Part shown: positions 57,218-64,000 of the stretch, piece after piece
How the letters are laid out: each line of letters begins with the position of its first letter
How positions within the stretch are numbered: the stretch's first letter is position 1
Origin: Lewinellaceae bacterium
GTDB taxonomy: Bacteria > Bacteroidota > Bacteroidia > Chitinophagales > Saprospiraceae
Direction: 5' to 3'
Assembly: GCA_016712415.1 (NCBI GenBank)
Contig: JADJRC010000018.1
Location: forward strand, 114,299-178,298
DNA: 64,000 nucleotides
Program-made: the position numbers and the translations under genes
The notes under the pieces: generated by a model
Databases searched by the model: none
Seen by the model: only the letters and a program-made list of their open reading frames with translations
What the model was told of the DNA's origin: nothing

Positions 57218-59482
57218 TTACTGCGAAAACTGATCTAAATTATTGCAGTCAAAGTTGTCAATATAGTACGTCCCGCTCTCCAGGGTTGTTTTTGGCAATA
57301 TCTCAATCCTGGTTTTTGCAACAACTTTGACATTTGCAGTTGCAGGTACATTTGAGTTGTCAATCGTGATGGTATTGGCGAATTGATGGTGCGTGATGGA
57401 TTTGTTCTGGATCAGCAGGTTGTCTTTGTAAACCCTGATGTAGGACGTGTACTCCTTCCAGTTTGAGGCATTCACCACACCGCTTCCATAGGAGGCGATT
57501 TTGATGGCATAATACTTTCCCTGCTGCATGGTGAACCCGCCCGGCATATGGTCGTATAAATGAAAGGAGTACAGGTTTAGCGCATCCCAGTCGTTGTTCT
57601 GGTCGCCGTCGTAAATATTAAACCAATGCGACTTGCCCGTTCCAATAAGGTTCTTGTTCTCATCACATTCCTGGATGCCGATAAACAGTTTGTAGAACTT
57701 GCAGTAACATTTTTGATCCAGGAAGTGCTTGGACAAATAAGCGGCTTCACCACGGTCGGTAATTTTGTCGCACCAGGTATCTCTGGTAGTCGTAATATGC
57801 TGCCAGTGCGCAGCGGAGGTTATGTTTGCACAGGACCCCTCATTGTAACTGTACGGGGTGAGCACTACGTTCGGATCGCAGACATTGATGATTTTCGAGG
57901 TGGTATTCTTGTTATTGACGGTGAACTGGACCGTACGGCAAATGCCGCCACCGGAAGTCGGCGGACATGGCGGACACGACAATCCGCCGCAATCCACGCC
58001 GGTTTCATCACCGTTTTGAACGCCGTCGTTACAGTAGGCAGGGCAGTAGGTATCCACGGTGTTTTGCGCGGCAGAGAAAGGGTTCAGCCAATAACCAAGT
58101 CCGCCATATCCCCATGATTTGGAAAACTTGCCGTACCAGTCCGACATACCATTGTCGCCTGTGCCGGCGCATTCCGACAAGCCGCAGCACAGTTGACCGA
58201 TGATGCGATGGCTGCCATTGAACAGGGGGGAGCCCGATGAGCCCCCGGCCGTAATGCCCTTATCCCAATCGACTACCCGCCAAAAATCAGCCGATGGGTT
58301 CATTGTGGACGATTGAGGCGCAGTGGAGACGACCGGGTCGTTTTCAATGGAAATTTTCTTGATGTCGCCTTTGGGATGCTGAATACAGGCATACGGAGGG
58401 TTGCCGGGCAGTCCGGACCTGTCCCAACCTGCATAACAAACGCCGTACGAACTCAGGATTTCCCTTGATGTATTCAATTCAAGCAGCGCGTAATCGCTGG
58501 TTATGTTCAGGTAATCATCAGCGGCAAGCAACTTCGATCCATAGACAGATTGCGTAGTGCTGTTGCTGACATTCGAACCGCTGCTGTTGCAATTTGGCGC
58601 CTGGTGGTTGAATAAAAACACCCACGACCTGTAATCAAGCGCCGGGTTGGGTGTCGGGTTTATTCTCAGGCAGTGGGAGGCGGTCAGGAATAAGGGTCGG
58701 CCGTCATTTTCCGTGTTATTGATCACGGCGCCCGAGCACCAGGAAGACAATTTGTTATTCGTGTCGTAAAACAGAATAAGCGCAACCGAGTTCCGCTCCT
58801 TTACCCAGTTCAGGCCTTCCGGACAGGCAACATTGACATGGCAGGGTCCCAGTGGATCGAAGTTAAAAGGGCCCGACCGAAAAAAGACATCCTGATAAAT
58901 GTGGATGATATTGCTGATGGCCAATTCGCCCCCAAAATCAGCATAGAAAGGTTCAAAATACTCGACGTAAATTGTTTTCCCTTCAATCCACTGTGTTCCG
59001 AACGGTACCGCCAGGGTCGTGTCGGGGTTGTTTTCGCTCGTGAACGCACCCAGAATCATGGTTTTATCCTCGTTGTAGAAAAACAGCGTTGCGCCGAAAG
59101 GCAGCCGAAACTTGTTGAAATAGAACTGCATGCCGAATGCCGAGGGCGACGATATTTTCAACAGCCACAACTTGCTGCCGTCCGGCTGCATTTCCAACAG
59201 ACCCGATTTCTTGATATCGATGGCCATATCGACGCCTTTCCCGTAGAAGTTGTTTTTACAGGATTCGCAATTCAGTGTTCCGGCGATAGAATCCGCGTAC
59301 GTCGCCAGTGTCCTGTTGTCCAGCGCCGGCAAAGAAAATATGCTGGTTGCAGGGAGCCTGATGGATGGCCTTTCTATGGTCAGCGGCGTCCCTTTGATGT
59401 GCGCCTGGGCAAATATGGGAGTTACCCAGACAATATGGAGCAGAAGTACTGCAAATCCCGTTTTACTGATTTGGTCGATCAT
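57218..59482 (-). CDS. Secreted trypsin-like serine protease (lysyl endopeptidase-like)
   Basis: A 754-residue exported protease. After a signal peptide there is a pro-region (about 25-205), then a chymotrypsin-fold domain with catalytic LTASHCL (His), NITSDYALLEL (Asp) and TAGGSSGSPLF (Ser); many cysteines suggest disulfides. It resembles lysyl endopeptidases. A cysteine-rich YCNDGVQNGDETGVDCGG segment links to a C-terminal region of about 250 residues that ends in a beta-helix-like stack (RIEILPKTTLESGTYYIDNF), without a clear type IX sorting end. Starts eight bases after the following surface protein gene. Confidence 0.88.
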   Translation of the reverse strand: MIDQISKTGFAVLLLHIVWVTPIFAQAHIKGTPLTIERPSIRLPATSIFSLPALDNRTLATYADSIAGTLNCESCKNNFYGKGVDMAIDIKKSGLLEMQPDGSKLWLLKISSPSAFGMQFYFNKFRLPFGATLFFYNEDKTMILGAFTSENNPDTTLAVPFGTQWIEGKTIYVEYFEPFYADFGGELAISNIIHIYQDVFFRSGPFNFDPLGPCHVNVACPEGLNWVKERNSVALILFYDTNNKLSSWCSGAVINNTENDGRPLFLTASHCLRINPTPNPALDYRSWVFLFNHQAPNCNSSGSNVSNSTTQSVYGSKLLAADDYLNITSDYALLELNTSREILSSYGVCYAGWDRSGLPGNPPYACIQHPKGDIKKISIENDPVVSTAPQSSTMNPSADFWRVVDWDKGITAGGSSGSPLFNGSHRIIGQLCCGLSECAGTGDNGMSDWYGKFSKSWGYGGLGYWLNPFSAAQNTVDTYCPAYCNDGVQNGDETGVDCGGLSCPPCPPTSGGGICRTVQFTVNNKNTTSKIINVCDPNVVLTPYSYNEGSCANITSAAHWQHITTTRDTWCDKITDRGEAAYLSKHFLDQKCYCKFYKLFIGIQECDENKNLIGTGKSHWFNIYDGDQNNDWDALNLYSFHLYDHMPGGFTMQQGKYYAIKIASYGSGVVNASNWKEYTSYIRVYKDNLLIQNKSITHHQFANTITIDNSNVPATANVKVVAKTRIEILPKTTLESGTYYIDNFDCNNLDQFSQ

Positions 59483-59489
59483 GGCTGCA

Positions 59490-60823
59490 TCATTTATTCA
59501 GTTGGGCTTCCAATGCTTTGATCCGCTTGTCCTGCTCGATGATGTACAGCGTGAGTTCCTCGATTTTTTGCATCTGAAGTTTCAGCAATGCACCGACATC
59601 GGCTCCGTTGTTTTCAATATCGGCCGCAGCAGGGATTTCCGGCAGATGACCCTGTTCCTGAATTTGCCGCTCCACCTCTTCCAGTGGTCGCAGCCGGTAG
59701 CCTTCCTCAAAGACAAAGTCACTCCAGCCCGTTTCGACCACCACCTTTTTTGCCCTGACGAATCCGTTTACGGCCAAAGTATAACCGCTTGTATTTCTGG
59801 TGCCTATTCCGACACTTTTGTTGGCGCCGACAAACAAAGTGGTATTACCCACAATGGTTGCGTCCGAGATGCCGGTCTGGTCGCTTGCCCCGGTGCTGGG
59901 GATGCCGGAAAAAAGCAGGTTGCCTGCAACATCCGCGTATATGATACCGGCTCCGTTGTTCGCGCCGTCGTTGCTTGTAGACCAGGTAGCGGCATTCTGT
60001 CTTGAGGCGTTGAAACCGATATAGGATGTGCCGTATCCCAGGTTTGCGCCCAGGGCGGCGCCCACCACGACTTTGGCCATGCCGGTACCGACCTGCAATT
60101 TATCTTCAGGGGCGCCGGTTCCTACACCGGTATTCCCGTTGGCGCTGATGGAAAAGACTTCCGTACCACCGACCGGATTCGCCCCGCCATCCGAAAAAAC
60201 CGGAACGGCGCGTTGTTGGTGACAAATCGCATGTGAACTCCATTGTCAAGGGAGTATAGCCCCAGGTCGGAAGTGCCGGTGATGGCGTTGCCGCCCCGCT
60301 GAATGACGCCATTGGAAATATTCATCCGTCCGTTCACGTCAAGCGTTTGTACCGGTGCGTTGGTGCCGACACCCAGCGAACCGTTTGCCACGACCACCTT
60401 GCCGTCGAAATAACCGGCAGCGGTCTGGCTGTTGCTCCCGCTTTTGGCATACAGGGCAGTAAACTGATTGCCGCCGATGCCTGCGACCCTTGTCAACGCC
60501 GAGAATTCGGTATTGGTAAACGCAAAGGCGCCGGTCGAACAACTCGAACAGCGCACGGTAAAGTTGGCCGCGCCCGCAACGGTAACCTGTTTGCCGTTGA
60601 CATGCAGAAAACCTGTCGGTTGGGTGGTGTTAATGCCTATCCGTCCATCAGTAAGGATATACATCCTGCTTGCGCCTCCGGTCTTGATTTCCAGCGGATT
60701 GTTGTCGCTCGTGCCCAGCCAGAGGCCCGCGCCCGTATTGCCTGCGGTGCTCCAGTATTGGGCACAGGCGGTTTGGGTAAATGCCAAAAAGAGGAGAATG
60801 AGTACATTTAGGTTGTTTTTCAT
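59490..60823 (-). pseudogene. Secreted surface protein with tail-fibre-like repeats, one frameshift
   Basis: About 440 residues: signal peptide (TACAQ), then repeats with the ...GRIGINTTQPTGFLHVNG and LGVGTNAPVQTLDVNG pattern seen in Bacteroidota fibre-like proteins. The frame changes at an A6 tract (60194-60199; T6 on the coding strand) and then runs as VGGTEVFSISANGNTGVGTG to the end. The C-terminus (GWSDFVFEEGYRLRPLEEV, EQGHLPEIPAAADI, then a coiled coil EELTLYIIEQDKRIKALEAQ) is the family-typical end. It is upstream of the protease gene. Confidence 0.85.
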
Positions 60824-61246
60824 TTGATCTGATTTTATGTGAGCGCAGGCGACATCGCCCAAACACCCACTAAAAATACAGATTTTTCCCAAAGTATATT
60901 TTTTTACCTCACCCGGGATGAAATATCCGTCGATTGAGTCGCTTTCCCGATTTCTGGTCACGTTCCAACCTAACCCAAACTCTTTACCCATCACCAAAAA
61001 ACCCAAAGGCTTTTGATCCAAATTATTCTTTGACTACGCGGTGAAGACCTTGAACAGAGACACTTTTTGGAACATTACCCGTTCAACAAGGCTCAACCGC
61101 TAACGGAGGGGCTTTGTGGGTAGGGGATGGTTTGTGCGGCTACGACCCACCGTCAGCGGTTAAGCCTAAAGTTATGTCTAGATGTCTATTATATCTTCAA
61201 GATATGAAGCTACCTATAAGTGATGGCAGTTTTGCATTCAATTCAT
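60824..61246 (-). other. Intergenic region between surface protein and hsdR
   Basis: No supportable gene. The start of the surface protein gene and its possible promoter (near 60883-60893) lie at the left. A long imperfect inverted repeat at 61089-61167 occupies the middle. To its right the base composition becomes AT-richer towards hsdR. Confidence 0.6.
61089..61167. repeat. Imperfect inverted repeat resembling an integron attC site
   Basis: Eighteen-base arms 61089-61106 and 61150-61167 match at 16 positions around a 43-base loop that itself has a short GTGGGTAG/CTACGACCCA stem. Outside the arms, ACATTAC (left) and GTTATGT (right, 61171-61177) form near-complementary 7-mers, the layout of attC R boxes, though they deviate from RYYYAAC/GTTRRRY. 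No integrase gene is in the window. Confidence 0.35.
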
Positions 61247-64000
61247 TCACACTTCCCCTCCAATCCCCTTATACGTCTCTACAAAAGCAGCTATTCGCTG
61301 GAAGACCCGCTGTTTTAGTATCAAATACTGCGGATTCAATGGACTCATTTTAGGTAATAGGGAGTTCAGTTCTGTTCCATTCTCACTGGCGTAATTACGT
61401 TTTAGTGATGTTGTAATGTATCTTTTCGCTTCTTCTACTTTTAGGTTTTCTTCTGTAATTAGCTCCGTTGCCTCCTTTTTCTGCCTTTCTTGTGCGTAGG
61501 CAAAAAAGGATTCCATGACGCTTGCCTTGTCTGGAATGGTATCAAGGTCTGTATCGTTGATATAATCTACTATCAACGTTTCTTTTGCCCGATTGCCTAT
61601 GCTTGCACGGATGATGCGACGCATTTCATCTACTAAGGTAGTTTTATCTTTTGTTTTCTTATTGTGTTCAAAAATTAATTCCAGAATATAGTCTAAGTTA
61701 ATTTCTTGCGATTTGAGCAAATCAACTTCGAAAACAACATCATCCCAATCAATTTTAGATGCCTCTGCTACAGCACCATCTTTCTCTCGACGCAACCAAT
61801 CACGGATATCGTTATACGTAGAGCGATAGTCTTGTATGGTACGCTCAGGCAGGGTTTTTATGGCCTGCATCACTGCAATTTGTTCATCCGTTACAAAGTA
61901 GGTTTCTTTAAATGCTTCCACCGCTTCGGGGTCGTTCATATCAGTACTTTGCAGTGCTTTTAGATGGGCAAATTCATCGTAGTTCTGCAAGATATTCTCT
62001 ACCTGCAAGTATTCGCCAAAGAGTTTTACAAACGCTTTTTTATCGCTCTCCTTAATGATTTCATCCGGGTCGGGGAATTTTTATCTTTGTTCTTTACCCG
62101 TTTGGCAAGGTCTCGGTAATAATTTTGAAACTCTTTACTATCTACGCCATAACTGCTCCCAAACATCGCATTATAATCCTGGATAACAGCCGTTAAAAAC
62201 TCTTTCGCACTTTGGTCCATGGCAGACGGCTCAAAGGTTTCATCTACTATCTCACCGATGGCGTTTTGTTCCTCATTGGCAGCGAAAGAAAAGACAGTGG
62301 CTATTTTCAGCGGCTTTTCGCTTTCCTTTTGCAGCTTGTTCAACTCCTCGTAATAGCTTTGGCAGCTTCCACACTGCTCACGGCAAACATGGCATTAAAA
62401 CCTTTATTACCTCCTTGCGTTCTGTGGGTTTTATGCCTGAAATTTTGTAAGATGTACTGCGATATCTCCTTGATTCGCATGGGGTGAAGGAACGCTGTTT
62501 TGTTTTCGGCTGCCGTCAGTTTCTTTTCATCCAATTCATTTTCGATACCTTTAAATTTGGGTCGCACATTATTATAATCCACCTTGAACTTCAATACTTT
62601 CTCATCCCGAATAGCGTCCGTTATCACGTAGGAATGTAACTCACGGCCAAAAACACTGGCGGTTGTTTCTGCACCCAAGGCATTTTGAGGAAAAATCGGC
62701 GTTCCTGTAAATCCAAACTGGTAATACTTCTTAAACTTCTTTCGCAGGTTTTTTTGGGCTTCGCCAAATTGAGAGCGGTGGGCTTCATCAAATATGAAAA
62801 CGACTTGCTTCTGATAGATGGGCAAATCATTTTCGCTTTTCATCAAGTTGTTCAGTTTCTGTATGGTCGTGACGATGATTTTATTGTCATCCTTATCAAT
62901 ATTCCTTTTCAGCCCTGCCGTACTATCCGACCCATTCACACTATCGGGCGAAAAGCGTTGGTATTCTTATTATGGTCTGATAATCAAATCCTTGCGGTCC
63001 ACAAAGAATACTTTGTCAATAAAATCAAAACTGCGTAGCCAGCCTTGCCGCCTTAAAACTGGTCAGGGTCTTACCCGAACCTGTGGTGTGCCAGATATAG
63101 CCCTCTATGGATGTCCATTTTTTTCGCTTCGTAGGCGCTCTTTATCTTCCATAAAATCCGCTCTGTTGCAGCAATCTGATACGGTCGCATGACGAAGGTT
63201 ATCGCTTACATCAAAACCGAATAATGCAACAATACCTGCAACAGCGTATTTTTCTGAAAAAAGGTAGCTGTAAAATCCTTCAAATCCTTAATCAGCCTAT
63301 TATCTGCCCTCGCCCAATTCATAGTAAAGTCAAAGCTGTTTTTATTGCGCTCAGTCGTATTGGCGAAATATCGGCTATCCGTACCATTGGAAATCACAAA
63401 TAGCTGCAAGTACTTGAAAAGGAGTTGTCGCTGTTAAAACTCTCTTTGGAATAGCGGTGGACCTGATTGAAGGCTTCACGGATGGCAACGCCCCGCTTTT
63501 TTATTTCCACCTGCACCAAAGGCAAGCCATTGACCAAGATGGTGACATCGTACCGATTGGCATGTGTGCCTGTTTGTTCAAACTGGGTAATGACCTGCAT
63601 TTTATTTCGGGCAATCTGCTGCTTGTCTACCAGGTAAATATTTTGGATATATACCGTCGTCAAAGACAAAATCATAGATGTAGTTATCGTGGATTTTCTG
63701 GTCTTATCCACCAGATTGTCACTGGGCTTATCAAATACTCCTCCACAAAACGATCCCATTCACCCTCCGTAAACACCATGTAGTTCAACCGCTGCAGCTG
63801 CACCTTTACGTTCGCCAACATAGCACCTGGGGTGGTCAGCTCTGGTAGATGTTCATACCCTTGATTGACCAAGTCGTGGGATAAATTCACGTTCGAGGGC
63901 GGCCTCAGTTTGATAGGTAGCAGCCGGCTCGTTTAGCGCGGAGTACTTGGTGTATTGCTCCAGTATGATGAAGTTGTTGGATTCTGCGATGGTGTTATGG
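61247..64000 (-). pseudogene. hsdR: Type I restriction endonuclease subunit R, many frameshifts, 5' end off window
   Basis: The DNA-translocating, cutting subunit of a type I restriction-modification system. The N-terminal nuclease part shows YDVTILVNGLPLVQVEIKK (D...E-x-K), preceded by AESNNFIILEQYTKYSALNE at the window edge. The helicase part has VVFIFDEAHRSQFGEAQ (motif II) and QFGFTGTPIF (motif III), and the C-terminus a helical domain. The frame shifts at least six times, for example near 62090, 62340, 62945, 63410 and 63700-63760. It ends in GIGGEV. Composition is AT-richer than the neighbours, suggesting acquisition. Either a decayed gene or a poorly assembled contig end; hsdM/hsdS would lie beyond 64000. 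Confidence 0.85.

Overview
The window looks like a chromosomal piece of a Bacteroidota bacterium, most likely a Saprospiria/Saprospiraceae-type organism (the phylum is well supported, the family is inference). Reasons: many promoters of the Bacteroidota form TAnnTTTG placed shortly before genes; secreted proteins with type IX secretion (Por/gliding) C-terminal domains; a TonB-dependent receptor; and lineage-typical families (DUF5689, DUF5683, DUF5362, DUF5522, GxxExxY). It is mostly ordinary core genome with one repeat-rich accessory island at about 38.3-43.9 kb and a decayed or misassembled restriction gene at the right end. No tRNA, rRNA or CRISPR was seen.

Layout. 0-5 kb: OmpA/thrombospondin-3 protein, strong terminator, valS, small secreted protein. 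4.9-11 kb: a probable extracellular nuclease locus (secreted endonuclease/exonuclease/phosphatase, TonB receptor, DUF5689 lipoprotein), then DUF5683 and rhomboid proteins. 12-23 kb: glucosaminidase, secreted M1 aminopeptidase, nadE, and three large or small secreted/surface proteins. 23-27 kb: hom-metX-metY, genes for homocysteine synthesis, headed by a polycysteine leader peptide and an intrinsic terminator that together look like a cysteine attenuator. 27-38 kb: NTF2-like protein, ettA, two DUF5362 membrane proteins, GNAT, a candidate small RNA, DUF5522, photolyase, Kir channel, kdsB, LysM protein, lipoprotein, ribH, MBL hydrolase. 38-44 kb: repeat island with 65-bp tandem repeats, a GxxExxY gene bracketed by two 178-bp elements with terminal inverted repeats, a trxB with several frameshifts, a mono-haem cytochrome, an aminotransferase, and a REP-like palindrome array beside a RAYT (Y1) transposase. 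44-51.6 kb: fbaA, DedA, and a 2-oxoacid:ferredoxin oxidoreductase operon with a GltD-like/ferredoxin flavoprotein and a SET-domain gene inserted. 51.6-57 kb: a cluster of lipid/membrane-associated enzymes. 57-61 kb: secreted trypsin-like protease and a surface protein. 61-64 kb: fragmented hsdR running off the window.

A recurrent oddity is single-base frameshifts, mostly in homopolymers (TonB receptor, rhomboid, metX, lipoprotein, trxB, GltD-like, membrane protein, surface protein, hsdR). Because essential or housekeeping genes such as trxB and metX are hit and the reading frame is restored exactly, residual long-read assembly errors are a better explanation than gene decay for most; hsdR may be a true pseudogene.

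The most interesting items are (1) the polycysteine leader ORF and attenuator before metY, (2) repeat arrays whose units carry copies of the 3' end, including the stop codon, of the neighbouring gene, next to a RAYT transposase, (3) the GxxExxY gene sandwiched between two MITE-like elements, and (4) a promoter-terminator unit of about 184 nt without an ORF that may be a 6S-like RNA.
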